From the NCBI GenBank assembly GCA_009776955.1, contig WRMW01000004.1:1-64000 (forward strand): a stretch of 64,000 nucleotides of DNA. Direction: 5' to 3'. The DNA comes from Clostridiales bacterium (GTDB taxonomy: Bacteria; Bacillota; Clostridia; Peptostreptococcales; Anaerovoracaceae). The position numbers and the translations under genes are program-made. Positions 44,366-54,171 of the stretch are shown in pieces. Below the pieces are notes generated by a model. The model saw only the letters and a list, made by a program, of their open reading frames with translations, had not been told where the DNA came from and did no database searches. The first letter of the stretch is position 1, and every line of letters begins with the position of its first letter.

Positions 44366-44986
44366 GTGCTAGACCAAGACCTCCAAATAATTGATGAAGG
44401 CTGCACTGTCTTTGGCGAGCCTTTGGTTTCGCGTCCCGCTCTTTTGCTCCACGCCTGCTGCGGCCCGTGCTCATCGGCCGTCGTGGAGCAGCTTGCGTCC
44501 CGTTTCCGCATAACGCTTTATTTTTGTAATTCCAATATCGATGACGAGGCGGAGTATAAAAAGCGGCTTGAGGCTCAGCAGGATTTTGTGGATAGGCACA
44601 ATGCGTCGAGCCGCAAGACCGAGCCTGTGGCGCTCGTCTGCGCCCCTTATGCGCCTGCGGCGTTCCTGAAGCTTGTGGAAGGGAAAGAGTCGTGCCCGGA
44701 GGGTGGCGAGCGATGCCGCCTTTGCATACGGGACCGGCTCGAAAAGACGGCGGCTTATGCCGCCCTTCACGGCTATGAGCATTTTTCGACCACCCTGTCC
44801 GTCAGCCGGCACAAGGACCACGGGTATATCCGTGAAGCCGGCCAGGGGCTTGCATTGACCTACGGCCTTTCGTTCGTCGGCGACGATTTCAAAAAGGGCG
44901 GCGGCGAGCAACGCACGGCGGAGCTTGCGAAGATATACGACCTCTATCGCCAAGATTATTGCGGATGCAGGTTTTCAAAAAGATGA
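44366..44986 (+). CDS. queH: Epoxyqueuosine reductase QueH
   Basis: QueH reduces epoxyqueuosine to queuosine in tRNA, an oxygen-sensitive alternative to QueG. The 206-residue protein has the diagnostic cysteines HACCGPCSS near the N-terminus, ERCRLCIRDR in the middle and QDYCGCRFS at the C-terminus, which bind a [4Fe-4S] cluster and a nearby metal. The listed start is GTG 44366; no clear ribosome binding site precedes it, so the exact start is uncertain. The stop overlaps the priA start (ATGA), which couples the two genes. Other queuosine genes are not in the window. Confidence 0.92.
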   Translation: MLDQDLQIIDEGCTVFGEPLVSRPALLLHACCGPCSSAVVEQLASRFRITLYFCNSNIDDEAEYKKRLEAQQDFVDRHNASSRKTEPVALVCAPYAPAAFLKLVEGKESCPEGGERCRLCIRDRLEKTAAYAALHGYEHFSTTLSVSRHKDHGYIREAGQGLALTYGLSFVGDDFKKGGGEQRTAELAKIYDLYRQDYCGCRFSKR

Positions 44987-47019
44987 AATACGTAGATGTG
45001 GTCATCGACACAAAGAGCGACAATGTCGATAATTTTTTCACATACGATGCGTCGGCATTCCCGAATATAAAGGCGGGCGCACGCGTCAAGGCGCCGTTCG
45101 GGAAGGGGCAGGGCCGGATGTCCGGTTATGTGTTCGCAGTGCATGACGAACTGCCAGAGGGGCTTGAGGGCAAGCGAATATCGAAGCTCGCCGAGGTGGA
45201 CGAGGCCATTTCGCTTCCGCCGGATGCAGTATCCATATGCGAATGGATGCGTACGAGGTATTATTGCCGGTATATAGAGGCGGCAGGGTGCTTCGCCCCG
45301 GCGGGCAAGCCCCGCGCCCGCAAGGAGGGGGCGGCGGCGGACGGGGTCGCAAAAGAGACGGTAAATGAGACGGTAAAAGAGACGCCGCCCCTTACCCACG
45401 AGCAAAAGCGAGCCGCCGCTGCCATCCTACCCGCCATCGAGGAAGGCGCAGGCACGGTGTTCTTGCTTCATGGCGTGACAGGCAGCGGCAAGACGGAGGT
45501 ATATCTGGCGGCGACGGAAAGAGCGCTCGGACTCGGCAAAAGCGTCATTATGCTTGTGCCGGAGATAAGCCTTACGCACCAGACCGTAAGGCGCTTCATC
45601 GAGCGCTTCGGGGAAGCTCGCATCGCCATCCTGCATAGCAAGCTGACGCTTACGGAACGCTACGAAGAATGGATGAAGATAAAAAACGGCGAGGTGGATA
45701 TCGCGATAGGCGCGCGCTCTGCCATCTTCGCGCCGTTTGAAAAAATCGGGCTTATAATCGTGGACGAGGAGCACGAGACCACGTACAAATCCGATATGAG
45801 CCCCAAGTACGACACGGTCGAAGTAGCCATAAAGCGAGCCGCCGCCGCAGGCGCGACGGTCGTTCTCGGCAGCGCCACACCGTCCGTGGTCTCATCGTAC
45901 CGCGCCGAACGAGGCCTTTACAGAAAGCTCGCGCTCACAAAACGCTACAACGCGACGCCGCTGCCGCTGTTGACCGTGGCGGATATGCGTTCGGAACTGC
46001 TGAAGGGCAACAAAGGCGTTTTCAGCGAATTGTTATACAACGCAATGAACGAGACGCTTGCGGACGGCAAGCAGATCATGTTGTTCCTAAATCGCAGAGG
46101 CTGGTCATCGTTCGTGTCCTGTACGGCCTGCGGCTATGTGATGAAGTGCGAACGCTGCAATATCTCGCTCACCTACCATAAGGCCGAGAACCGTGCGAAC
46201 TGCCATTATTGCGGCCTGTCTCGAAATGTGCCGGATGCCTGCCCTTCTTGCGGCAAGTCGGATTTGCGGTTCTTCGGCCTCGGCACGGAACAGGTGGAAG
46301 AGCTTACGAAAGAGGCCTTTCCTGACGCTAGGATAGCGCGGCTCGATGCGGACATGGCAAAGAAAAAAGGTAGCGGCGAGAAGATACTTGCGGCCTTTGG
46401 CGCCGGCAAGACGGACATACTTATCGGCACGCAGATGATAGCGAAAGGGCTTGACTTTGCGGGCGTTACGCTGGTGGGCATAGTCGCCGCGGACATCGGC
46501 CTAAACATCCCGGACTTCAAATCGCCCGAACGTACGTTCCAGCTTGTCACCCAGGTCGCAGGCAGGGCGGGGCGGCGCGAGGAACGCGGCCGTGTCATTA
46601 TCCAGACCTATATGCCGGAAAACTACGCCATCGAAGCCGCGCGCGCCCACGATTACGAGGGCTTTTACCGTTCGGAATTGTTTTTCCGCAATACGCTGCT
46701 CTACCCGCCGTTCTCGGACGTGGTGCAGATAACAGCCTACGCCGAGGACGAAGGCCTCGCATGCAAGGGGGCGGAGCGGGTGCGGGACGGCCTGCTTGCC
46801 GTGCCGGGCATGTTCACGGAGGACGTATTGCTCGGCCCGCGTCCTGCGCCCATCGCGAAGGTCGGGGACGATTTCCGCTACCACCTCTATGTGAAAGCAG
46901 AGACGAAAAAACGAAAAACGCTCGAACGTTCGCTATCGGAATTGAAACAAAAAATCAATACCGACCCGGCGGCTGGTTATCGTATAATAATTGATGTGAA
47001 TCCGTATTCGTTGATGTAG
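44983..47019 (+). CDS. priA: Primosomal protein N' (replication restart helicase)
   Basis: PriA reloads the replicative helicase at stalled forks. From ATG 44983, overlapping the queH stop, it has 678 residues, somewhat shorter than the usual 730-800 because linker regions are reduced. Order: 3'-DNA-binding domain (1-100), helicase core with Walker A GVTGSGKTEVY and DEEHE box, two zinc-binding clusters (CTACGYVMKCERC, CHYCGLSRNVPDACPSC), motif V/VI region GTQMIAKGLDF and QVAGRAGR, and the C-terminal domain. It is the first gene of the priA-def-fmt-rsmB group typical of Bacillota. Confidence 0.95.
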   Translation: MKYVDVVIDTKSDNVDNFFTYDASAFPNIKAGARVKAPFGKGQGRMSGYVFAVHDELPEGLEGKRISKLAEVDEAISLPPDAVSICEWMRTRYYCRYIEAAGCFAPAGKPRARKEGAAADGVAKETVNETVKETPPLTHEQKRAAAAILPAIEEGAGTVFLLHGVTGSGKTEVYLAATERALGLGKSVIMLVPEISLTHQTVRRFIERFGEARIAILHSKLTLTERYEEWMKIKNGEVDIAIGARSAIFAPFEKIGLIIVDEEHETTYKSDMSPKYDTVEVAIKRAAAAGATVVLGSATPSVVSSYRAERGLYRKLALTKRYNATPLPLLTVADMRSELLKGNKGVFSELLYNAMNETLADGKQIMLFLNRRGWSSFVSCTACGYVMKCERCNISLTYHKAENRANCHYCGLSRNVPDACPSCGKSDLRFFGLGTEQVEELTKEAFPDARIARLDADMAKKKGSGEKILAAFGAGKTDILIGTQMIAKGLDFAGVTLVGIVAADIGLNIPDFKSPERTFQLVTQVAGRAGRREERGRVIIQTYMPENYAIEAARAHDYEGFYRSELFFRNTLLYPPFSDVVQITAYAEDEGLACKGAERVRDGLLAVPGMFTEDVLLGPRPAPIAKVGDDFRYHLYVKAETKKRKTLERSLSELKQKINTDPAAGYRIIIDVNPYSLM

Positions 47020-47059
47020 GCTCATAACGCAGAGTTGTCGAAAACAAGGAAAGGCTTAG

Positions 47060-47587
47060 ATGGCGCTCAGGAAAATCATTTGTGAAGGGGATCCTCTGCT
47101 ACGGAAGCGGTCGCGGGAGGTAGAGGAAGTGACCGACCGTATCAGGACGCTTGCCGAGGATATGTGGGAAACCATGTACGAGGCGGAGGGCGTCGGCTTG
47201 GCGGCGCCACAGGTGGGCGTGCTCAGGCGCATCGCGGTAATCGACGTCACCGAGCCGGCGGAGCCTGAGGACGATAGCTCCGATGGCGGTACCGACCCAA
47301 ACCCCGTTCCCGAACCCATAAAATATCTCTTGATAAATCCCGAACTGGTGGAGGCGTCCGAGGAGATGGCGGCGTCGAAAGAGGGCTGCCTGTCCGTGCC
47401 AGGCAAAAGCGGCCTTGTCGAGCGCCCCGCACGCGTGAAAGTGCGAGCCTTGGATATTGACGGCAAGCCGTTTGAGATCGAAGGGGAAGGCATGCTCGCA
47501 AAAGCCCTGTTGCACGAGATAGACCACCTGAACGGCATATTGTATACGGACATCGCAGAGGAAATTGAGGATATAGAGTCCAAATGA
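47060..47587 (+). CDS. def: Peptide deformylase
   Basis: Removes the formyl group from the N-terminal methionine of new proteins; a metal enzyme (iron in vivo). The 175-residue protein has the three family motifs: [18 protein letters not shown] (metal-ligand Cys) and HEIDHL (HExxH). Between the first two is an unusual acidic, proline-rich insertion (about residues 67-87, [14 protein letters not shown]), absent from typical proteins. ATG 47060 follows AAGGAAAGG. The stop overlaps the fmt start, matching the functional link between formylation and deformylation. Confidence 0.95.
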   Translation: MALRKIICEGDPLLRKRSREVEEVTDRIRTLAEDMWETMYEAEGVGLAAPQVGVLRRIAVIDVTEPAEPEDDSSDGGTDPNPVPEPIKYLLINPELVEASEEMAASKEGCLSVPGKSGLVERPARVKVRALDIDGKPFEIEGEGMLAKALLHEIDHLNGILYTDIAEEIEDIESK

Positions 47588-48555
47588 GCGATATTGGCCT
47601 CAGAATAGCATATATGGGCTCGGCGGATTTCGCCGTCCCTGCGCTTGACGCGCTCCGTACGGCGGGGCACGACATCGCCTTCGTCGTCACGCAGCCAGAT
47701 AAGGCACGCGGGCGGGGCGGGAAGATACTTCCGACGCCGGTAGGCCTTTACGCGGAAACATATGGGCTTCCCCTGCTGAAGCCGGAGCGCGTGAAAGACA
47801 ATCCAGAACTAGAACATGTGTTCGCAAAAACGTCTCCCGATTTAATAGTGGTGGCGGCCTATGGAAAGCTATTGCCGGCATCGCTGCTGGGGCTGCCGCC
47901 GCTCGGCTGCATAAACATCCACGCCTCGCTGCTTCCTGAATACAGAGGCGCCGCTCCTGTTCAGCAGGCCATACTAGACGGAAGAGCCGAAACGGGCGTC
48001 ACCTTGATGCATGTGGTCGAAAGGCTTGACGCAGGGGATATAATAGCCTCCGCCAGGGTGGAAGTGGCGGGGATGACCGCAGGGGAGCTTACGGCGGCGC
48101 TTGCGCAGGCCGGGGCGAAGCTTTTGGTGGATACCCTGCCGGCAATCGCGGACGGGACGGCGCCGCGCGTCCCTCAGAACGAGGCGAAAGCTACGTATGC
48201 TGAGAAGATAGCGAAAGCCGACGGCCATCTCGATTTAACGAAAAGCGCGGAAGAAGCGGCGCTACGGGTGCGTGCCATGACGCCCGCCCCCGGTGCCTAC
48301 GTAATGCGGGGCGATGAACGCATCGTGCTGACCGCAGCCCGTGCGGTGGTGCCGGAAGAATGCGGCGCGTCTATCACGGATTACAAAAAAGCGCTGCCTG
48401 GAACGGTTCTGGCCGTTTCGAAAAAGGGGGTTGCTGTCCGCACAGGCCATGGTGCCCTATTGATAGAGGCGCTGAAAATGCCGGCCAAGAAAGCCATGCC
48501 CGTGGCGGAATACCTAAAAGGCAACGCTTTTGACAAAGATACGCCCTTGGAATAA
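47584..48555 (+). CDS. fmt: Methionyl-tRNA formyltransferase
   Basis: Formylates initiator Met-tRNA with 10-formyl-tetrahydrofolate. The 323-residue protein has the Rossmann N-domain with [14 protein letters not shown], the [11 protein letters not shown] loop, the catalytic Asn/His/Asp set in [15 protein letters not shown] and later DAGDII, and a C-terminal OB domain for tRNA binding from about residue 205. Four bases overlap def. Formylation matters for leaderless mRNAs too, since these depend on formyl-Met-tRNA bound to the 70S ribosome; the window suggests many such mRNAs. Confidence 0.95.
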   Translation: MSDIGLRIAYMGSADFAVPALDALRTAGHDIAFVVTQPDKARGRGGKILPTPVGLYAETYGLPLLKPERVKDNPELEHVFAKTSPDLIVVAAYGKLLPASLLGLPPLGCINIHASLLPEYRGAAPVQQAILDGRAETGVTLMHVVERLDAGDIIASARVEVAGMTAGELTAALAQAGAKLLVDTLPAIADGTAPRVPQNEAKATYAEKIAKADGHLDLTKSAEEAALRVRAMTPAPGAYVMRGDERIVLTAARAVVPEECGASITDYKKALPGTVLAVSKKGVAVRTGHGALLIEALKMPAKKAMPVAEYLKGNAFDKDTPLE

Positions 48556-48570
48556 CGGAGGCCGCAAGAT

Positions 48571-49869
48571 TTGGACAATGCGAGAAAAGCCGCATATCTT
48601 GCCCTGAGGGACGTTGAGGAAAACAAAGCGTACTCAGGCATTGCCGTCCAAAACGCCATAAGAAAAGTCAATCCGGAACGCGTCTCGTTTGTCCGCGAAC
48701 TCGTCTACGGCACCATCAAAAGGCAATTGTACCTTGACCATGTCATAGGGCTTTTCGTAAAGACCCCAGTGCATAAACTGCCGGCATCCGACCGCATATT
48801 GCTGCGGATGGGCATTTGCCAGCATTCGTCGCTCGACTCCGTGCCGGATTACGCAGCAGTTTCCGAGACCGTGGAACTGGCAAAGCGTTACGCCCGAGGC
48901 CGCGAAAAATTTATCAACGGCGTCCTGCGTCAGTATATAAGGGAGAAGGACAATATAGCCCTGCCGCCCCGTGAAGAAAACGAGGCTCGCTATCTTTCCG
49001 TCAAACACAGCTTCTCACCGTGGATAGTCGAAATGTGGCTCAAAGAGTATGAATCCCCGCAGCGGGTGGAGCATCTGCTTGATGCGCTCAACCAAAGGCC
49101 GGACTTCTGCATTCGTGCGAACACGCTCAAAGCAGGGCCGGAAGAATTGAAATCGCGGCTTGAGTCTCTGGGTTTTGCGGCAGAGGCGGACGAAGATATG
49201 CCAGACCTGCTTTTCGTAGAAAGCCCCAGCGGCGAAAAACCGCTCGACACAGATTTATTCAAGGAAGGCCTTTTCTCCGTGCAGGACAAATCCTCACAAA
49301 TTGCGGCCGAGAGCCTTGGCGCCCAACCCGGCGACACCGTGGTAGATGTGTGCGCGGCGCCAGGCGGCAAGACGATGGCGCTGGCGGCAGCGATGAAAAA
49401 CATCGGCAGGATATACGCCATGGATATTTACGAGCACAAGCTCGGCTTGATAAACAAGGAAGCTGTCCGGCTCGGCGCAAGCATCGTAAAAACCCGGCTG
49501 CACGATGGCCGTGCGGCGGCCAAAGACCTTGTAGGGGCGGCAGACAGGGTGCTTGTCGACGCGCCGTGTTCGGGTCTTGGCACCGCCCGCCGCAAGCCCG
49601 AAGTCAAGTACAAGGAGCGCGAAGAGGTGAGAAAACTGCCGGAATTGCAGCTTGGCATACTCAAAGCCTCGGCAGAGTACGTAAAGCCCGGCGGAACTCT
49701 TGTTTACTCAACTTGCACAATTTCAAAACAAGAGAACGAAGATGTGGTAAAATCTTTTCTGGAAGAGTGTTGCGGGTTTGAATTGGTCGATATGATTCAA
49801 CTCCTGCCGGTGACGGGACGAATGGACGGATTTTTCGTGTGCAGGCTTAAACGAATGCAAGCCCGTTAA
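48571..49869 (+). CDS. rsmB: 16S rRNA (cytosine-967-C5)-methyltransferase
   Basis: SAM-dependent rRNA m5C methyltransferase, 432 residues. An N-terminal NusB-like domain (1-145) precedes the Rossmann catalytic domain with CAAPGGKTMALA (SAM-binding), DAPCSGLG and YSTCTISKQENE; the last two contain the two catalytic cysteines of the family. Translation starts at TTG 48571 (a GGAGG site lies about 10 nt upstream). In many Bacillota rlmN follows rsmB; here prpC follows directly after 23 nt and rlmN is missing from the locus. Confidence 0.93.
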   Translation: MDNARKAAYLALRDVEENKAYSGIAVQNAIRKVNPERVSFVRELVYGTIKRQLYLDHVIGLFVKTPVHKLPASDRILLRMGICQHSSLDSVPDYAAVSETVELAKRYARGREKFINGVLRQYIREKDNIALPPREENEARYLSVKHSFSPWIVEMWLKEYESPQRVEHLLDALNQRPDFCIRANTLKAGPEELKSRLESLGFAAEADEDMPDLLFVESPSGEKPLDTDLFKEGLFSVQDKSSQIAAESLGAQPGDTVVDVCAAPGGKTMALAAAMKNIGRIYAMDIYEHKLGLINKEAVRLGASIVKTRLHDGRAAAKDLVGAADRVLVDAPCSGLGTARRKPEVKYKEREEVRKLPELQLGILKASAEYVKPGGTLVYSTCTISKQENEDVVKSFLEECCGFELVDMIQLLPVTGRMDGFFVCRLKRMQAR

Positions 49870-49892
49870 GGAAGCCCATTGCGGAGGACTGC

Positions 49893-50648
49893 ATGCAGAG
49901 CAGAGCGTTCGGATTTAAAACCGATACGGGGAAGCGGCGCGTTGGCAACGAAGACGCATTGTTGCTTCTGCCCAAGCACGGCATCTATGCGGTGGCGGAC
50001 GGCGTCGGCGGCCAGAACTCAGGAGAGGTTGCAAGCAGGAAAGCGATGGCCGGCATTGAGGTTTTCATTTCAGAAAACCCGCTTTCAGCCGCAGACGACC
50101 TCAGGGGCAAGAATCGTGAGAATTGGCTGAGGGGCTATTTCCAGAGGTGTTTGCAGAAGGTCAATGCTGAGATAATGAAAGAGGCGCAGACCGACCCCAT
50201 CATGAGCAAGATGGCAACGACGCTCGTGCTGTGCTACCTCGACATGGAATCCGCCTATGTGATCAACATGGGGGACAGCAGGGCGTATATGCTTAGAGGC
50301 GGCACGATGAAGCAGCTTACGGAAGACCATACCTATGTCAACAAGCTTGTAAACGCGGGGACGCTTACCAGAAGCGAAGCACGGCGGCATCCGCAAAAAA
50401 ACATTATCACAAAGGCGCTTGGCTCCGCCAAGCACACCGACCCTGACTTTTATCGTTTCGATTTGCAAAGGGGCGATCGTATACTGCTCTGCACCGACGG
50501 CCTGCACGGCGAGTTGACGGACGATGAAATAGCAAATATCATTAAAGAGAAAGGGAATTTGAACAATATTTGCAGTCTGCTTGTCGATGCCGCAAACGAA
50601 AGCGGCGGCAATGACAACATCACGGTAATCTGCGTAGACAATAAGTGA
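49893..50648 (+). CDS. prpC: PP2C-type protein phosphatase
   Basis: Dephosphorylates targets of the adjacent PASTA kinase. The 251-residue protein shows the PP2C metal-binding motifs GKRRVGNEDALLLL, GIYAVADGVGGQNSG, NMGDSRAYML, LCTDGLHGEL and NESGGNDNITVI, all with their Asp residues intact. It is a bacterial single-domain cytoplasmic form. ATG 49893 follows GCGGAGGA. The kinase gene begins 17 nt later, so phosphatase and kinase are co-transcribed, the standard order in Gram-positive bacteria. Confidence 0.95.
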   Translation: MQSRAFGFKTDTGKRRVGNEDALLLLPKHGIYAVADGVGGQNSGEVASRKAMAGIEVFISENPLSAADDLRGKNRENWLRGYFQRCLQKVNAEIMKEAQTDPIMSKMATTLVLCYLDMESAYVINMGDSRAYMLRGGTMKQLTEDHTYVNKLVNAGTLTRSEARRHPQKNIITKALGSAKHTDPDFYRFDLQRGDRILLCTDGLHGELTDDEIANIIKEKGNLNNICSLLVDAANESGGNDNITVICVDNK

Positions 50649-50665
50649 ATGCTTAGGAGGGAATT

Positions 50666-53236
50666 ATGGGAACTTTAGTTTTGGCGGGACGTTATGAAAT
50701 TCTGGAGAAGATTGGCGATGGGGGCATGGCTGTCGTCTACAAGGCGCGCGACAGGCAGCTGAACCGCTTCGTAGCCATCAAGATATTGAAGAAGGAATAC
50801 ATTGCGGATCAGACCTTCGTGGAGAATTTCATCAGGGAGGCTAAAGCGGCGGCAAGCCTGCTTCACCCGAACATCGTGACCATCCACGACGCGGGCAAGG
50901 ATCGCGATATCTATTATATCGTGATGGAATATGTCGAAGGCCGTCCGCTATCCGATGTCATTGCTGCGGAGGCGCCGCTGGATTACAAGCGTTGCATACG
51001 CATCGCCAAGCAGATCGCGTCGGCGCTCTCTCTCGCGCACCGCAACAATATCATCCACCGTGATGTCAAGCCGCACAATATCTTGATGACGGCGGACGGC
51101 ACTGCCAAGATTACGGACTTCGGGATCGCCAAGGCTGTTTCCGATGGCACGATCATAAATGACAGCGGCGTTATCATGGGGTCCGTCCATTATTTCTCGC
51201 CGGAGCAGAGCCGAGGCCAGTATGTCGATGAAAAGTCTGATATCTATTCGCTCGGCATAGTGCTGTATGAGATGATGACGGGGCGTGTGCCGTTTGACGC
51301 GGACAACCCGGTTACCATCGCGGTCATGCATATGAACGATACGATCATCCCGCCGTCGCGGCTCGTCAAGGGCGTGCCGCCCGGACTAGACCAGATCGTC
51401 ATGAAGGCGACGGCCAAGTTCCAGAGCGACCGCTTCACTAACATAGATGAGATGTACAAGACGCTCGACAATGTGAACTTCATCACGGGCGTCATAGACG
51501 ACCCCGAGATAGCGGGTTTCGTCGCGCCCACGAACATGGCGGAAGAAGTGCCGGAAGGCGGGCACAGCGCCCTGGCCGAGCCCGAGGAGCCCGTGTACGA
51601 CGACGAGCCGGAAGACTATCCGGTCGACGATGAAGAGCCGGATTACAGAAGCCGCAGCAGACGCTCGTTCGAGGATGACGATCTTTTCGTAGAGGACGAG
51701 GAGCCTGTCAAGAAGGGAGGCCTCTTTGGTCTGTTCGGCGCCCGCAAGGGCTCAGATGTACCGGACGGCGACGGCGGCGACGATGGCGACGACGGGAAGC
51801 CCAAGAGCAAGCTTACCCAGAAGCAGAAGATGATTCTTATAATCGCGGTCATCGCGATAGCGATCGTCCTCAGCTTCCCGCTTTCAAAATTCATAATGGG
51901 GCAGTTGGCGTACGAGCCCGTCAGGGTGCCGAACGTCGTAGGCATGCATATGGACGACGCTACGGAACTCCTGACCGAGGAAGGGCTTTCTGTCACAATA
52001 ATCACAGAGCCGTTGCCGGCGCCTCCCGCTCGTTCCTCAAACTCGTATGCGGCATCAGATGATTTGACAGATTTGGGAGATTTATCAGATTTGTCGGATT
52101 TAGCGGATTTAGCGGACGACCCCCTTGCATTGGGCGACGACCCCTTCGGTCTGTATGAGCCGGAGTTCAGGGTCGGCGAGGTAATGGAGCAAGACCCAGA
52201 GGAAGGCGAAATGGTGCGTCCGGGCTCGACGGTCACCCTGACGGTCGCAGGCGCGCCCATAGACGAGCCTGAGCACGAGGACGACCCCAACGAGCTGGGC
52301 GACCCCACGGAGGTCCCAGAGCTTATCGGGATGTCGAAGTCGAGCGCCGAGTACGCTATCGTCGAAGCGGGCTTCAGGATAGGGACCGTGGAATACGAGA
52401 ACAGCGACCAGCCTGTAGACACGGTCATAAGGCAGTCTCCGAGGGCGGGTGACATGGCGGCGGGCAACAGCCGCATCAACTTCACTGTCAGCCTTGGGGC
52501 GAGGGAGCTTACGACCACCGTGCCGAACATGATGGGCAGGACGGTCCAGGAAGCGCTGAAGATGGCGGAGGAAGGCAAGTTCGTGCTTGAAGTCATCAGG
52601 GTTATCAGCGACCAGCCTGTAGACTCCATCATTTCTCAGAACCCTGCGGCGAACACATCCGTCCGTGAGGGCGCCACCGTAAGGGTGGAGGTAAGCGCCG
52701 GCGCGGGCATAGACAGTATCTCGGTCTCAGGGCCTGACTCGATACGGCGTCCGCACAATGCGGGGACGTCCGGCAACTTCACGGCAGATGTCAAGGGAGT
52801 GCAGGGCGTTACAGGCTTTGACACAAGGGTGACTTGGTCGATCAGCGGCAGCAACGTCGCCAACGGCACAGGAATAAACAACAGCGGCGTGCTTACCATC
52901 GCGTCGAACCAGGCTGCGACTACCATCACCGTCACGGCGACATCCAGGGCGAACAACAACATAAAGGGCACCGCCAGCGTAAGGATCACGGTTCAGAGCC
53001 CGCCTGACCCGCCGCCACCGCCTGCGACTTACACGGTCAGGTTCCTCGACTGGGACAACACGGTGCTGAAAGAGGAGACGGTGACTGCGGGCGGGAGCGC
53101 GACACCGCCAGGGGATCCGACACGGTCGGGATGGACCTTTGCCGGCTGGTCGGGCAGCTTCACGAACGTACAGTCAAATGTAGACGTGATAGCGCAGTAC
53201 ACCGAGGATCCGCCGCCGGAACCGGACAATCCGTAG
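50666..53236 (+). CDS. prkC: PASTA Ser/Thr kinase with extra Big-like and InlB-type extracellular modules
   Basis: Membrane kinase that senses cell-wall fragments and controls growth, 856 residues. Kinase domain residues 1-275: glycine loop GDGGMAVVYKA, VAIKIL, HRDVKPHNIL, DFGIAKA, SPEQSRG. An acidic juxtamembrane region, one helix (about 388-410), then three PASTA domains (about 417-530, 548-611, 615-680). The first PASTA is interrupted by a low-complexity DLSDLSDLADLADD stretch. After the PASTA part come a Big2-like immunoglobulin domain (about 682-780) and an InlB B-repeat-like module (about 788-845; FAGWSGSF), ending in an acidic-proline tail. These last two modules are not usual in PrkC. 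ATG 50666 has an AGGAGGG site. Confidence 0.93.
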   Translation: MGTLVLAGRYEILEKIGDGGMAVVYKARDRQLNRFVAIKILKKEYIADQTFVENFIREAKAAASLLHPNIVTIHDAGKDRDIYYIVMEYVEGRPLSDVIAAEAPLDYKRCIRIAKQIASALSLAHRNNIIHRDVKPHNILMTADGTAKITDFGIAKAVSDGTIINDSGVIMGSVHYFSPEQSRGQYVDEKSDIYSLGIVLYEMMTGRVPFDADNPVTIAVMHMNDTIIPPSRLVKGVPPGLDQIVMKATAKFQSDRFTNIDEMYKTLDNVNFITGVIDDPEIAGFVAPTNMAEEVPEGGHSALAEPEEPVYDDEPEDYPVDDEEPDYRSRSRRSFEDDDLFVEDEEPVKKGGLFGLFGARKGSDVPDGDGGDDGDDGKPKSKLTQKQKMILIIAVIAIAIVLSFPLSKFIMGQLAYEPVRVPNVVGMHMDDATELLTEEGLSVTIITEPLPAPPARSSNSYAASDDLTDLGDLSDLSDLADLADDPLALGDDPFGLYEPEFRVGEVMEQDPEEGEMVRPGSTVTLTVAGAPIDEPEHEDDPNELGDPTEVPELIGMSKSSAEYAIVEAGFRIGTVEYENSDQPVDTVIRQSPRAGDMAAGNSRINFTVSLGARELTTTVPNMMGRTVQEALKMAEEGKFVLEVIRVISDQPVDSIISQNPAANTSVREGATVRVEVSAGAGIDSISVSGPDSIRRPHNAGTSGNFTADVKGVQGVTGFDTRVTWSISGSNVANGTGINNSGVLTIASNQAATTITVTATSRANNNIKGTASVRITVQSPPDPPPPPATYTVRFLDWDNTVLKEETVTAGGSATPPGDPTRSGWTFAGWSGSFTNVQSNVDVIAQYTEDPPPEPDNP

Positions 53237-53294
53237 AGATTGACAGTTGGCCGTGTGGAGCGTGATGAAATGATTTTTTACGAACGTCGGGCTG

Positions 53295-54167
53295 ATGACT
53301 GAGGGTCAGATAGTCAAAGCCCTGTCAGGCTTCTACTACGTCGACACCGGCGAGGCGGTCTACCAATGCCGCGCGCGGGGAATATTCAAGAAAGACGGCG
53401 TGACGCCGCTGGTCGGTGACCACGTACGAATCACGATACAGGACGAGGAAGAAGGCGTCGTGGACGAGATAATGCCACGCAGGAACGCCTTTATCCGCCC
53501 CCCTGTCGCAAACGTGGACATCTTTGTGGTGACGGTGGCCGCCGCTGAGCCAGAGCCGAGCCTTGAACTTTGCGACCGCTTCCTCGTGACAGCGGAAGCC
53601 GCCGATGCGGAGGCCTGCCTATGCATCAACAAGGACGATCTTTCATCGGTGCAGGCGAAACGCATAGCAGGGGTGTACGCAGAGCTCTACCCCTCGGTGG
53701 TGATGTCGGCGCTGACGGGCGAGGGGGTGACGGAGCTCAAGTCTATTATCGCAGGCAAGAGCGCGGCGTTCGCAGGCGCCTCTGGCGTGGGCAAGACCTC
53801 CCTTATAGCCCTGCTGACAGGGGATATGGATCTTGCGGTCGGGGACGTCAGCACCAAGACCGGGCGCGGCAAGCACACCACGCGCCACGTGGAATTGTTT
53901 GCGCTTGCGGACGGCACGAAGATATACGACACGCCGGGGTTCAGCTCGTTTGAGGCGACGGAGGCGTCAGACTTGTCGGACGCAAACATAGACGCGCTGT
54001 TCCCTGAGTTTGAAGCCCATATCGAGGACTGCCGTTTCAAGAACTGCCGCCACGAGAACGAGCCGGACTGCGCTGTGCGAGGGGCGATGGAGACCGGCGG
54101 CGTCAAACGCTCACGATACGCCTCATATTTGAAATTGCTCGCCGCAAAGCAGGAAATGGAGTTTTGA
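53295..54167 (+). CDS. rsgA: Ribosome small-subunit GTPase RsgA
   Basis: A circularly permuted GTPase that checks maturation of the 30S subunit. The 290-residue protein has an OB domain (1-65), then the G motifs in permuted order: NKDD (G4), GASGVGKTSL (G1), TTRH (G2) and DTPGFSSFE (G3), and a C-terminal zinc site CRFKNCRHENEPDC. It lies 58 nt after the kinase gene, as in Bacillus where the kinase phosphorylates this GTPase. No ribosome binding site is obvious before ATG 53295; a TTGACA at 53239-53244 could belong to an internal promoter. Confidence 0.94.
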   Translation: MTEGQIVKALSGFYYVDTGEAVYQCRARGIFKKDGVTPLVGDHVRITIQDEEEGVVDEIMPRRNAFIRPPVANVDIFVVTVAAAEPEPSLELCDRFLVTAEAADAEACLCINKDDLSSVQAKRIAGVYAELYPSVVMSALTGEGVTELKSIIAGKSAAFAGASGVGKTSLIALLTGDMDLAVGDVSTKTGRGKHTTRHVELFALADGTKIYDTPGFSSFEATEASDLSDANIDALFPEFEAHIEDCRFKNCRHENEPDCAVRGAMETGGVKRSRYASYLKLLAAKQEMEF

Positions 54168-54171
54168 ACAT

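Noticed and set aside
53239-53294. Strong internal promoter before rsgA (TTGACA at 53239).
   Set aside because: The sequence 17 nt downstream (TGATGA) is a poor -10, so only a weak promoter can be argued.
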